A DNA stretch of 13,870 nt from Ruminococcaceae bacterium UBA7101 (GCA_002493325.1 DKYL01000027.1:1126-14995), one strand, 5' to 3'; shown: positions 1-6,631, numbered from the stretch's first letter. A program made the numbers and translations. The notes: a model not told the origin generated them from the sequence alone.

Positions 1-423
1 ATTGATGATTTAAGCTTTGATTCCAACGACAGCTCCTTCAGCGAGCTTAAGGCTGCACTTGAGGGCTCACTGTCAGGCAAGCAGGCGAATACTCTGATTT
101 ATGCCACATCAAACAGGCGTCATCTTATTAAGGAAAGCTTCAGTGACAGACAGAATGAAATGAATCTTAATGATATTATGCAGGAGCAGTTAAGTCTGTC
201 AGACAGATTCGGACTGTCAATCACATTCATCAACCCGAACAAGGCAGAATACCTTGACATTGTTAAAAAGATTGCAGCAGACAGAGGGCTCAATGCCGAC
301 GAAGAAAAGTTATGCTTCAAGGCAGAGCAATGGGCAACACGCCGCGGCGGAAGATCACCGAGATGTGCAAAGCAATTTATTGATTTTGCCGAAAGCTGCA
401 TAAACAGGGGCAAGGAATGGTAA
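1..423 (+). CDS. DUF815 family AAA+ ATPase, C-terminal part (5' end outside window)
   Basis: The reading frame is open from base 1 to the TAA at 421-423, giving 140 residues with no start, so this is the 3' end of a longer gene. The visible part has the stretch LIYATSNRRHLIKE at about residues 32-45, the sensor-1-like segment typical of the DUF815 (COG2607) group of AAA+ ATPases, followed by a FGLSITF strand and a C-terminal helical lid ending in a basic RRGGRSPR motif. The Walker A and B motifs must lie upstream of the window. The cellular role of this family is not well defined. No hairpin terminator is seen between it and the response regulator 120 bases downstream, so read-through into that operon is possible. 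Confidence 0.85.
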   Translation: MDDLSFDSNDSSFSELKAALEGSLSGKQANTLIYATSNRRHLIKESFSDRQNEMNLNDIMQEQLSLSDRFGLSITFINPNKAEYLDIVKKIAADRGLNADEEKLCFKAEQWATRRGGRSPRCAKQFIDFAESCINRGKEW

Positions 424-450
424 AAAAACATTAATCTGAAATTTATAATC

Positions 451-480
451 TGTTAAAAATTTTCAAAAATTGTTAACCAA
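451..480. promoter_or_regulatory. Three 10-bp direct repeats upstream of the two-component operon (candidate response-regulator site)
   Basis: Read on the minus strand, this stretch is three consecutive decamers: TTAACAATTT, TTGAAAATTT and TTAACAGATT (the last extends to 447). On the plus strand the outer units give TGTTAA at 451 and 471. Hexamers of this type repeated every 10-11 bp are typical binding sites of OmpR-class regulators (PhoP and WalR boxes in Bacillus use TTAACA/TGTWAH hexamers). The position, about 40-70 bases upstream of the predicted start point, fits an autoregulatory site. Binding by the adjacent regulator is inference, and the region is AT-rich, which raises the chance of coincidence. 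Confidence 0.4.
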
Positions 481-500
481 AACAACAAAAAAATATCAAT

Positions 501-525
501 TTGTGATGCTATGATAGTGTCACAA
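501..525 (+). promoter_or_regulatory. Extended -10 promoter (TGCTATGAT, 507-515) inside a 25-bp imperfect palindrome
   Basis: TGC followed by TATGAT at 510-515 is an extended -10 element; no good -35 hexamer lies 16-18 bases upstream. It is centred in a palindrome whose arms read TTGTGA--CTAT and ATAG--TCACAA around a central G at 513; 10 of 12 paired positions are symmetrical. The palindrome spans about -21 to +3 of the expected start near 522, an ideal place for a repressor operator. Which regulator binds is unknown. Confidence 0.5.
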
Positions 526-527
526 TG

Positions 528-543
528 AAAAGGAGAAAATGAA
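528..543 (+). promoter_or_regulatory. Ribosome binding site of the response regulator
   Basis: AAAAGGAGA at 528-536 sits 7-8 bases ahead of the ATG at 544 and fixes that start. Confidence 0.75.
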
Positions 544-1239
544 ATGAGCACAAAAATACTTGTTGTAGACGATGACAAAAACATTTGCGAGCTTTTAAAG
601 CTGTACTTAGAAAATGATGGTTACACCGTATATGTAGCCAATGACGGTCAGGCAGCAGTAAACACCTTCCAGGCAAAGTCACCTGAGCTGGTGCTGCTTG
701 ATATTATGTTGCCGAAAATGGACGGCTGGCAGGTGTGCAGAGAAATCAGAAAGATTTCATCTGCCCCGATTATTATGCTCACCGCCAAAGGGGAAACCTT
801 CGACAAGGTGCTTGGTCTTGAGCTTGGTGCTGACGACTATGTAACAAAACCATTTGATGCCAAAGAGGTTATGGCAAGAGTTAAGGCTGTTCTCAGAAGA
901 ACAAACGGCACACCTGCCGAGGAAAGCAACACAAAAAAGGTTGTAACCTATGATAACCTTGAAATCAATATTGTTAATTATGAGCTCAAGGTAAAGGGCG
1001 AGGCTATCGACACTCCGCCTAAAGAGCTTGAGCTTATTTATCACTTTGCTTCAAATCCAAACAGAGTTTACACCCGTGATCAGCTTCTTGACGAGGTATG
1101 GGGCTTTGATTACTACGGTGATTCACGAACGGTTGACGTTCACGTTAAAAGACTTCGTGAAAAGCTTGAGGGTGTATCTGACAAATGGTCACTTAAAACT
1201 GTTTGGGGCGTTGGCTATAAATTTGAAACAAAGGACTAA
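544..1239 (+). CDS. OmpR/PhoB-family response regulator
   Basis: The 231-residue protein is a two-domain response regulator of normal family length. Residues 1-120 form the receiver domain, with acidic residues D9-D11, the phospho-acceptor D53 in LVLLDIMLP, the switch T80 and K102 in VTKPF. Residues about 130-228 form the winged-helix DNA-binding domain, including YTRDQLLDEVWG and the RTVDVHVKRLREKL recognition-helix region. It should be phosphorylated by the histidine kinase encoded five bases downstream and act in the cytoplasm as a transcription factor. The linked HtrA-type protease is a plausible target. Starting at 544 is supported by a strong Shine-Dalgarno. The exact orthology (PhoP, WalR, CssR or other) cannot be decided by eye. 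Confidence 0.95.
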   Translation: MSTKILVVDDDKNICELLKLYLENDGYTVYVANDGQAAVNTFQAKSPELVLLDIMLPKMDGWQVCREIRKISSAPIIMLTAKGETFDKVLGLELGADDYVTKPFDAKEVMARVKAVLRRTNGTPAEESNTKKVVTYDNLEINIVNYELKVKGEAIDTPPKELELIYHFASNPNRVYTRDQLLDEVWGFDYYGDSRTVDVHVKRLREKLEGVSDKWSLKTVWGVGYKFETKD

Positions 1240-1244
1240 TATAA

Positions 1245-2774
1245 ATGCTGCTTAATGAAAAAACCAACGGCAGACATATAAAGAATAATATTTTTGCAAA
1301 ATATTTTGTTTTGTTTGCAACTATTTTTCTTGCGGTGCTTGGCATACTTGGTTTTACGCTTATCCTGCTTGTTAACGCATATACCCAAAGCGAAAACACA
1401 AAGCTTCTGAGAGAAAATGTTGAATCTATCGTAAGCAGTGTTTCCTCAACAATGATTGATCAGGATATGAATGACCGATACTCTATTGAAAAGGGTATGA
1501 TTTGCAGCACGCTCGATATAGTCTGCAGCTCTATTGATGCCGATATATTTGTTTGCGATAATGAGGGCAATATAATAATGTGCAGAGAAAAGGGTGATGA
1601 AATACCCTCTCTCGGCAGACTCCCCGTCTGCACCTATCACAACAGGTTCACTGTTGACAGTGCTATGCTGCAGGGTGCTTTTGAAGGCAGCTTTGTGGGC
1701 AAGGCAAGGGTGAACGGAACAATGTCATATGTTGTCGGCAAGCCGGTATACTATGAAGATTTAAACGGCAAGCAGCAGATTATCGGAGCAGTTTTCGGCA
1801 CAACACCCACAACTGCTGATTCGCTCACACTGTCTGTAATGCGTATTTTTTTCCTCAGTGCACTTGTCTGTCTTATCGTTGCCTTTGTTGCAATATGGAA
1901 GCTGACGAAAAACTTTGTCAAACCACTCAGACAAATGAGTACTGCGGCGAAAAAATTTGCAATCGGCGACTTTTCTTACAGGGTAAAGATAACCGGTGAC
2001 GACGAGCTGGCGGAGCTTGGCAGAGCCTTCAATGATATGGCAGATTCGCTGGACACACTTGAATCCTCACGAAGGAGCTTTGTATCCAACGTGTCACACG
2101 AGCTCAGAACTCCGATGACATCAATCGGCGGTTTTATTGACGGAATACTTGACGGCACTATACCGAGAGAAAAGCAGGATTACTATCTTAATATTGTCAG
2201 CGGCGAAATCCGACGTCTTTCACGCCTTGTTGTTGCTATGCTTAATATGAGTAAAATCGAGTCAGGCAGCTTTGAAATGAAGCCGACGAACTACGATATA
2301 AGCGATCAGATTATTCATATTCTTCTGACCTTTGAACAAAAAATTGAGGAAAAGAATATTGAAATTCAGGGACTTGAGGATTTAACACCAACCTATATTG
2401 TTGCAGATACCGATATGATTTATCAGGTGATTTATAACATCTTTGACAATGCTGTTAAGTTCACAAATAACGGCGGCTATATCAATGTGACGATGAAGGA
2501 TTTGAACGACAAAATCGAGGTTCATATTAAAAACAGCGGCATCGGTATACAAAGCGATGAGCTGCCGAGAGTATTTGAAAGATTTTACAAGGTAGATAAG
2601 TCAAGAAGTCTTGATGCCAAGGGTGCAGGACTGGGACTTTATATAGTAAAAATGATGGTGGAGATGCACAGCGGTAAAATCTGGGCAAAGAGCGATGATG
2701 AATCATCCGCTGAATTTATATTCACACTGCCTAAAGCCTACAGCCCCATCTATAAAAAGGAGATAAAGAAATAA
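1245..2774 (+). CDS. Membrane sensor histidine kinase (HAMP-HisKA-HATPase_c)
   Basis: This 509-residue kinase has a first membrane helix at about 18-45, an extracytoplasmic sensing region at about 46-195 (a Cache/PAS-like fold is possible, from the VCDNEGNIIMC strand-turn-strand), a second helix at 200-220 and a HAMP linker at about 220-272. The phospho-acceptor is H285 in SNVSHELRTP. The ATPase domain shows the N box around N398/N402, a G1 box reading NSGIGI (430-435), the F box FERFYKVDKSR and the G2 box GAGLGLYIV (460-468). The usual Asp at the start of the G1 box is Asn here, a variant seen in some active kinases. The start has AAAGGA inside the end of the regulator gene. Its stop overlaps the ATG of the protease gene by one base (TAATG), so all three genes should be co-translated. 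Confidence 0.95.
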   Translation: MLLNEKTNGRHIKNNIFAKYFVLFATIFLAVLGILGFTLILLVNAYTQSENTKLLRENVESIVSSVSSTMIDQDMNDRYSIEKGMICSTLDIVCSSIDADIFVCDNEGNIIMCREKGDEIPSLGRLPVCTYHNRFTVDSAMLQGAFEGSFVGKARVNGTMSYVVGKPVYYEDLNGKQQIIGAVFGTTPTTADSLTLSVMRIFFLSALVCLIVAFVAIWKLTKNFVKPLRQMSTAAKKFAIGDFSYRVKITGDDELAELGRAFNDMADSLDTLESSRRSFVSNVSHELRTPMTSIGGFIDGILDGTIPREKQDYYLNIVSGEIRRLSRLVVAMLNMSKIESGSFEMKPTNYDISDQIIHILLTFEQKIEEKNIEIQGLEDLTPTYIVADTDMIYQVIYNIFDNAVKFTNNGGYINVTMKDLNDKIEVHIKNSGIGIQSDELPRVFERFYKVDKSRSLDAKGAGLGLYIVKMMVEMHSGKIWAKSDDESSAEFIFTLPKAYSPIYKKEIKK

Positions 2775-4297
2775 TGGAAGATTTTGAAAACAAAACCAAG
2801 GACTCCGAAGGCAAGGTAAGACCGGAGTATTATAACCCGACTGCAAACAACAGCAGTCAGCAGCCGTCAGGGGGCACAGACGGCAGCGGTAATTATTACA
2901 CACCGCCGAAAAGTGACAAACCGCCCTTTGAAAGCACAACCTATCATTATTCCTATGCAAATCAGAATCGTGATACAGCTAATCAAAACAGCTCAAACTA
3001 CTACACTCCGCCAAACAACGGCAATTATCAATATCAGAATCAGAGCTTTAATCAGCAAAACAATGATAACAAGCCACCTAAAAAGAGCAAGGCAGGCATA
3101 ATAATACTGATAGTTCTTGCTGTATGTCTTGTTATTGCAGGTGTTGCACTGGCTGTAAGTGCAATAACAGGAACAATAGGTGATTCAAAGGATAATAAGA
3201 ATAACACCAGCCAGTCACAGGAGGTTGAGGATAAAACGCTCAGTGACAGTGAGGATGTTCCGCTTAAGGATAAGGACAATAACTACACTGTTGCAGGTGT
3301 TGCAAAAAATGCAATTGATTCCTGTGTAGGTATTACTGTTTATTCAAAAAATGCAGATGCCTATAACCATTTCTTCGGCTACGGACAAAACAATAATGCG
3401 AACAGCGAGCCGTCAAAATCAGGCGAAGGCTCAGGTGTTCTGATGAGCGAGAGCAACGGCAAAACCTATATTTTAACCTGTGCTCACGTTATCAGCGACG
3501 GTGACAGCTTTAAGGTGACACTGAATGATGATACAGAGCTTGATGCAACAATGGTGGGCTTCGATGCACAGACAGATATCGGTGTTCTTTCCGTTGATAA
3601 AACGGGCTTGAAAATCGCAGATTTTGCCGACAGTGAAAAGCTTGTTCTCGGTGAGCAGGTTGTTGCAATCGGCTGCCCCGGCGGTCTGGAGTTTAAAAAC
3701 TCAGTAACAAGCGGTTTTATTTCAGCACTTGCAAGACCCGTTTCATCATCAATCGGTTATGATACAGACTGTATTCAGACAGACGCTGCCATCAACCCCG
3801 GCAACAGCGGCGGTGCACTCTTCAATATGCAGGGTCAGGTTATCGGTATCAATTCATCAAAAATTGCTTCAACAGAATATGAGGGAATGGGCTTTGCCGT
3901 ACCGTCAAAAACTGCTGTTGAAACAGCTAACAGCTTAATCAAGGTTGGTTATGTTGAGGGCAGAGCAAAAATCGGTATTACCTATTCACCGATCACAAGC
4001 TTCAACAATTCCAACGCAATTATTCAGGCACTTGCCGAATTAGGCTTCAAGGATGCAAAGGGCACAATGGTTATCAGTGAAATCAGCAGTGATTCAGACC
4101 TGGCATCAAAAGATGTTCAGCAATATGATATGATTGTTGCAATTAACGGTGAAACACTCACTTCAACGGATATTATGACATCTATACTGGCAGACTCAAA
4201 GCCGGGTGATACAGTTAAATTAACAATCGCAAGAGTAGAAAACAATCAGATAAAAACAAAGGAAGTTGATTGCAAGCTGATTGAATCAAGAGGTTAA
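2774..4297 (+). CDS. htrA: Membrane-anchored HtrA/DegP-like trypsin-type serine protease with PDZ domain
   Basis: The 507-residue protein begins with about 105 residues rich in Asn, Gln, Tyr, Pro and Ser with no clear fold, including two copies of NYYTPP (40-45 and 75-80). A single membrane helix follows at about 107-132. Outside the membrane lies a linker, then the protease domain (about 175-385) with the triad H238 (TCAHVI), D268 (QTDIGVL) and S345 (GNSGGALF). A C-terminal PDZ domain (about 400-505) carries the DLASKDVQQYDMIVAINGE segment. Such proteins degrade or refold misfolded exported proteins at the cell surface. Co-transcription with a regulator and sensor kinase resembles CssRS-HtrA secretion-stress control, but that parallel is inference. 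An AAAGGAG lies upstream of the ATG, and a terminator follows the stop. Confidence 0.94.
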   Translation: MEDFENKTKDSEGKVRPEYYNPTANNSSQQPSGGTDGSGNYYTPPKSDKPPFESTTYHYSYANQNRDTANQNSSNYYTPPNNGNYQYQNQSFNQQNNDNKPPKKSKAGIIILIVLAVCLVIAGVALAVSAITGTIGDSKDNKNNTSQSQEVEDKTLSDSEDVPLKDKDNNYTVAGVAKNAIDSCVGITVYSKNADAYNHFFGYGQNNNANSEPSKSGEGSGVLMSESNGKTYILTCAHVISDGDSFKVTLNDDTELDATMVGFDAQTDIGVLSVDKTGLKIADFADSEKLVLGEQVVAIGCPGGLEFKNSVTSGFISALARPVSSSIGYDTDCIQTDAAINPGNSGGALFNMQGQVIGINSSKIASTEYEGMGFAVPSKTAVETANSLIKVGYVEGRAKIGITYSPITSFNNSNAIIQALAELGFKDAKGTMVISEISSDSDLASKDVQQYDMIVAINGETLTSTDIMTSILADSKPGDTVKLTIARVENNQIKTKEVDCKLIESRG

Positions 4298-4318
4298 TCA
4301 GTAAAAATAATTACCTTA

Positions 4319-4350
4319 AGAGCCGACTGTATAACACAGTCGGCTCTCCT
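4319..4350 (+). terminator. Rho-independent terminator after the htrA gene
   Basis: A perfect 12-bp stem (AGAGCCGACTGT at 4319-4330 with ACAGTCGGCTCT at 4336-4347) closes a 5-base loop and is followed by CCTATTTATAT. The T tract is weak, but the stem is GC-rich and lies 22 bases after the stop, ending the two-component/htrA operon. Confidence 0.75.
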
Positions 4351-4460
4351 ATTTATATAACCTGCAATATAACTCGGCTTGCCGAATAAAACTGCAGTGC
4401 AATATCACACATCACTTTTAACACCGAAAGCCTTTGCTTTGCGAAATCGGACCGATTTAA

Positions 4461-4676
4461 TCAATCTTTATCATTACATATGGCAAACAATTCAAAGCCG
4501 TCAATATCAGATTTTGGCAATGGAACATCCTTCTCAAGACTTTTCATAAAATTATAGTAGCATTTTTTTGTTTCATCACTAAGCGAGTCAATGCAATATG
4601 AACCCCAAACATTTTCTATGCTTGATAGCAGCATAAAGCCCGTTACGTTTTCAATTTTGTGTTTGTATTTTGGCAT
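4461..4676 (-). CDS. Small hypothetical protein (71 residues)
   Basis: I do not recognise this protein. It is 71 residues, soluble-looking, with no signal peptide or membrane helix; it has a basic N-terminus (MPKYKHKIEN), a hydrophobic patch VTGFMLLSSIENVWG, three Cys residues at scattered positions and an acidic C-terminus ending CNDKD. It is likely real because a near-perfect Shine-Dalgarno (AAGGAGGGT, minus strand, 4680-4688) precedes the ATG and a good promoter lies further upstream. It is divergent from the XRE regulator gene at 4816, with which it shares a control region holding two matching sites, so that regulator probably controls it. A toxin-antitoxin-like or phage-remnant pair is possible but nothing in the sequence proves it. 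Confidence 0.6.
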   Translation of the reverse strand: MPKYKHKIENVTGFMLLSSIENVWGSYCIDSLSDETKKCYYNFMKSLEKDVPLPKSDIDGFELFAICNDKD

Positions 4677-4691
4677 ATTACCCTCCTTATA

Positions 4692-4720
4692 TTGACGTCA
4701 TTTAATGTCGTTATTATGAT
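4692..4720 (+). promoter_or_regulatory. Promoter of the small XRE regulator gene
   Basis: TTGACG (4692-4697), a 17-base spacer and TATGAT (4715-4720) form a near-consensus sigma-A promoter reading toward 4816, predicting a leader of about 90 bases. The first 15-bp repeat site (4697-4711) fills the spacer, so a bound repressor would block polymerase. Confidence 0.6.
4697..4711. promoter_or_regulatory. Candidate operator A
   Basis: GTCATTTAATGTCGT matches the site at 4758-4772 in 13 of 15 positions and is itself a partly symmetrical GTCAT/ATGTC sequence. It lies in the spacer of the rightward promoter and at the start point of the leftward one. Confidence 0.5.
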
Positions 4721-4747
4721 ATTACCATATTGATTACAACAAGTCAA
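4719..4747 (-). promoter_or_regulatory. Promoter of the 71-residue protein gene
   Basis: On the minus strand, TTGACT (4747-4742), a 17-base spacer and TAATAT (4724-4719) read toward the small gene starting at 4676. The -10 is only a partial match. The element overlaps the rightward promoter, and the two candidate operators flank it on both sides. Confidence 0.45.
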
Positions 4748-4757
4748 TAGAAAATAT

Positions 4758-4772
4758 GACATTTTATGTCGT
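4758..4772. promoter_or_regulatory. Candidate operator B
   Basis: GACATTTTATGTCGT contains a perfect inverted repeat, GACAT-TTT-ATGTC. It repeats site A 61 bases away, close to six turns of the helix, so dimers on both sites would lie on the same face of the DNA. Confidence 0.5.
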
Positions 4773-4815
4773 GTTAAAAACTTGCAAAATATATCATAAT
4801 AGGGAGGGTGATTAA

Positions 4816-5004
4816 ATGATTAAAGAATACAGAAAAAAAAGAGGATATGCTCAAGAACAATTAGCTGAATTAATCGGTATAAGTCCGAGGCAATTACAAA
4901 GAATAGAAGCCAATGAGGAAAACACAAAAATCAAAACATTGAAAAAAATAATCAAAGTATTAAATATATCAGATGAAGAAATCATTGACTATATGAAAAA
5001 ATAA
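4816..5004 (+). CDS. Small XRE-type helix-turn-helix regulator (62 residues)
   Basis: The protein is little more than one Cro/CI-type HTH domain: helices around residues 1-8, 13-20 (EQLAELIG), 24-32 (SPRQLQRIE recognition helix), 39-48 and 52-61. It has no other domain and is Lys- and Glu-rich, with a more AT-rich coding sequence than its neighbours. The start has a strong AGGGAGGGTG Shine-Dalgarno at 4801-4810. The stop codon lies inside the stem of the following terminator. The paired 15-bp sites in the upstream control region are the natural candidates for its operators, giving autoregulation and control of the divergent gene; this is inference. Confidence 0.85.
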   Translation: MIKEYRKKRGYAQEQLAELIGISPRQLQRIEANEENTKIKTLKKIIKVLNISDEEIIDYMKK

Positions 5005-5035
5005 TCCGAATGCTTTTAGCATTCGGATTATTTTG
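5001..5035. terminator. Bidirectional terminator between convergent genes
   Basis: A perfect 13-bp stem (ATAATCCGAATGC at 5001-5013 with its complement at 5019-5031) encloses a TTTTA loop. T runs follow on both strands: TTTTG on the plus strand and the complement of AAAAAA on the minus strand. It serves the XRE gene (+) and the HTH-membrane protein gene (-), whose stop codons both lie at its edges. Confidence 0.85.
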
Positions 5036-5644
5036 CTATTTGGAAATAACCTTTTTCTGCCAGCTTTTTTTGCCGCAGTGAGGGCATTTCATATATCTTG
5101 TTCTGCCTGTATGCATTGCAAACAAAACGCTGTTATAGGACGGTATATACTTATAATTACATTCTCTGCACTCATAATAGCCTGCAACCTGTTCAATTTT
5201 TATTGCATTGGCTACACCGACAATAAAAATAAGAGCACCGACAGCGATAAGCGCCACCCGGGCAATCGGATATAATCCGGCAAATGATGCAGTAAATATC
5301 AGCACCAAAAATGCCACAGTAGATAGAATACCCATCACCATTTCAAGCTTAAGCATCCGTCTGTCGCATTCTTCCTTTTCCTTTTGAACAGCGAGCAGAT
5401 TTTCTTCAAACTTTAACTGATAGTCCTCCATTTTCAATCTCTCCCCTGATAATAATTCATTTACGGTAATTCCCAGCTCACTGCAAAGCTCAAGCATTAT
5501 GGCGGAATCGGGCATACCTCTGCCTGTTTCCCACTTTGAAACTGCTCTGTCAGTAATATTTAATTTCTCTGCAAGCTGTGCCTGAGTCATATTTTTTCCC
5601 TTACGGCATTCTGAAATAAATTTGCCGATTTTAATCTGATTCAT
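5036..5644 (-). CDS. HTH regulator fused to two membrane helices and a zinc ribbon
   Basis: The 202-residue protein has an XRE HTH domain at residues 1-63 (MTQAQLAEKLNITDRAVSKWETG, with GMPDS and ELGITVNELL typical of clostridial and bacillar regulators), a charged helix likely to form a coiled coil at 70-100, two membrane helices at about 103-123 and 126-147, and a C-terminal zinc-ribbon-like module with CxxC pairs at C159/C162 and C187/C190. It is therefore probably a membrane-tethered DNA-binding protein. Proteins with an HTH followed by membrane helices are frequent in Clostridia and their signals are mostly unknown. The start has GGAGGGAGG about six bases upstream. It is a single-gene unit with its own promoter and shared terminator. 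Confidence 0.85.
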   Translation of the reverse strand: MNQIKIGKFISECRKGKNMTQAQLAEKLNITDRAVSKWETGRGMPDSAIMLELCSELGITVNELLSGERLKMEDYQLKFEENLLAVQKEKEECDRRMLKLEMVMGILSTVAFLVLIFTASFAGLYPIARVALIAVGALIFIVGVANAIKIEQVAGYYECRECNYKYIPSYNSVLFAMHTGRTRYMKCPHCGKKSWQKKVISK

Positions 5645-5668
5645 AAAGCACCTCCCTCCTTCAATATC

Positions 5669-5697
5669 ATTGTAATCCTATATTCTGCAACAGTAAA
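5669..5697 (-). promoter_or_regulatory. Promoter of the HTH-membrane-zinc ribbon gene
   Basis: On the minus strand, TTTACT (5697-5692), a 17-base spacer and TACAAT (5674-5669) lie just ahead of the ribosome binding site. TACAAT matches the -10 consensus at five of six bases. Confidence 0.55.
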
Positions 5698-5719
5698 CAT
5701 ACTAACCGTAGAGTTGAAT

Positions 5720-5756
5720 AAAAAAACAAAAAGCTGACTTTTCATCAGCTTTTTGT
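5720..5756 (-). terminator. Rho-independent terminator of the flavin operon
   Basis: A perfect 12-bp stem (5726-5737 with 5745-5756, core AAAAGCTGA/TCAGCTTTT) with a 7-base loop is followed on the minus strand by TTTTTTATTC. The Gx transporter stop codon (5745-5747) lies inside the stem. Confidence 0.88.
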
Positions 5757-6260
5757 GTTTGAATCTTTGATTTTTTTAACCCTGTCAACTATCAGTTTGG
5801 AAACGACACCCATAAGAAGACCTGTAATCAGACCTGCAACAAGAAGCACGGGCAGGTAATATGCAATCCTTACCGTTTCCATAACAATTGCCGCAACAAT
5901 AATCTGACCGATATTATGACTGATTCCGCCAAGCATACTGACACCGATCATTGAAAGCTTTGTCTTTTTTGCAAGAAACATTACCGCAAAGCTGAGCACC
6001 CCGCCGCAAAGGCTGTATGCAAGGCTGTACAGATTGCCGAAGGTCATACCTGCCAGCAGAACCCTCAGCACAGCTATGGCAAAAGCCTCGCTTGGCTTCA
6101 TTGTATAAAGTGCCACAACCACAACAAGATTTGCAAGACCAAGCTTGACCCCCGGTATGCCGATATTAAAAGGTATTAAGCTCTCCAGATAACTGAATGT
6201 AAAAGCAAGAGCCACCATCATACCGAAAAGAGCAATATTTTTAACTTTATTATTTTTCAT
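5745..6260 (-). CDS. Gx transporter / Hpre_diP_synt_I family membrane protein
   Basis: This 171-residue protein is almost entirely membrane helices (about 8-28, 38-52, 58-78, 83-98, 105-127, 133-155) with the family signature PGVKLGLANLVVV at 36-48 and a SHNIGQ motif at 114-119. The family is named for heptaprenyl diphosphate synthase component I, but it resembles the substrate-binding (S) components of ECF-type transporters. It is repeatedly found beside NusG-domain-II proteins, FMN-binding proteins and ApbE in Gram-positive electron-transfer loci (EetB-like role). It starts two bases after the stop of the preceding gene with no Shine-Dalgarno, so translation is probably coupled. A role in supplying a flavin or quinone-related compound across the membrane is inference. 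Confidence 0.82.
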   Translation of the reverse strand: MKNNKVKNIALFGMMVALAFTFSYLESLIPFNIGIPGVKLGLANLVVVVALYTMKPSEAFAIAVLRVLLAGMTFGNLYSLAYSLCGGVLSFAVMFLAKKTKLSMIGVSMLGGISHNIGQIIVAAIVMETVRIAYYLPVLLVAGLITGLLMGVVSKLIVDRVKKIKDSNTKS

Positions 6261-6262
6261 AT

Positions 6263-6631
6263 TTACGCAACCGCATCTATATCATTGTCATTTGATTTAT
6301 CATTCATAACCGTAACTACCACCTTATGCGGAAGGCAGATAATAGATTCCCCTGTCTTATTAATGGGCTTATGGTTTGCACAAATACCGTCAGGGCAGTC
6401 AGCCTGTGTCATAACAGCACTGCCGTCGGAAATCACTAAGGTATTTGTTCCGTTATCCGTTTTTATTTCACGAACTGTGTCTTCACTGAGCGGAAGCGTG
6501 TCAGTTACAACACCGTCAACCTCAATCTGCACAAAGTCGCCGCTGCCGCTGTTGAAAACATAAAGGCATAAAATCAGTATCGCAACCACAACGGCAACTG
6601 CACCGATAAGGATAAAATCTGCCTTTTTCAT
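6263..6631 (-). CDS. NusG domain II-containing membrane-anchored protein
   Basis: The 122-residue protein has one N-terminal membrane helix (about 5-26) and a small extracytoplasmic domain. The diagnostic NusG domain II pattern is present: ADCPDGICANH (77-87) followed by ESIICLPHKVVVTV (95-108), with Cys at 79, 84 and 99. Despite the name, the domain has no link to transcription here; it is an exported fold common in loci with Gx transporters and FMN-binding proteins (EetA-like). The conserved cysteines suggest a redox or metal role, but no activity is proven. Its ATG overlaps the stop of the FMN-binding protein gene by one base. Confidence 0.85.
   Translation of the reverse strand: MKKADFILIGAVAVVVAILILCLYVFNSGSGDFVQIEVDGVVTDTLPLSEDTVREIKTDNGTNTLVISDGSAVMTQADCPDGICANHKPINKTGESIICLPHKVVVTVMNDKSNDNDIDAVA

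Noticed and set aside
120..431. 103-codon open frame on the minus strand
   Set aside because: It is antisense to the DUF815 gene, whose protein sequence is clearly conserved; no family features or ribosome site.
501..525. CRP/FNR-type binding site suggested by TGTGA and TCACA
   Set aside because: The half-sites are 13 bases apart instead of the 6 required by CRP, and the extra inner symmetry points to a different protein.
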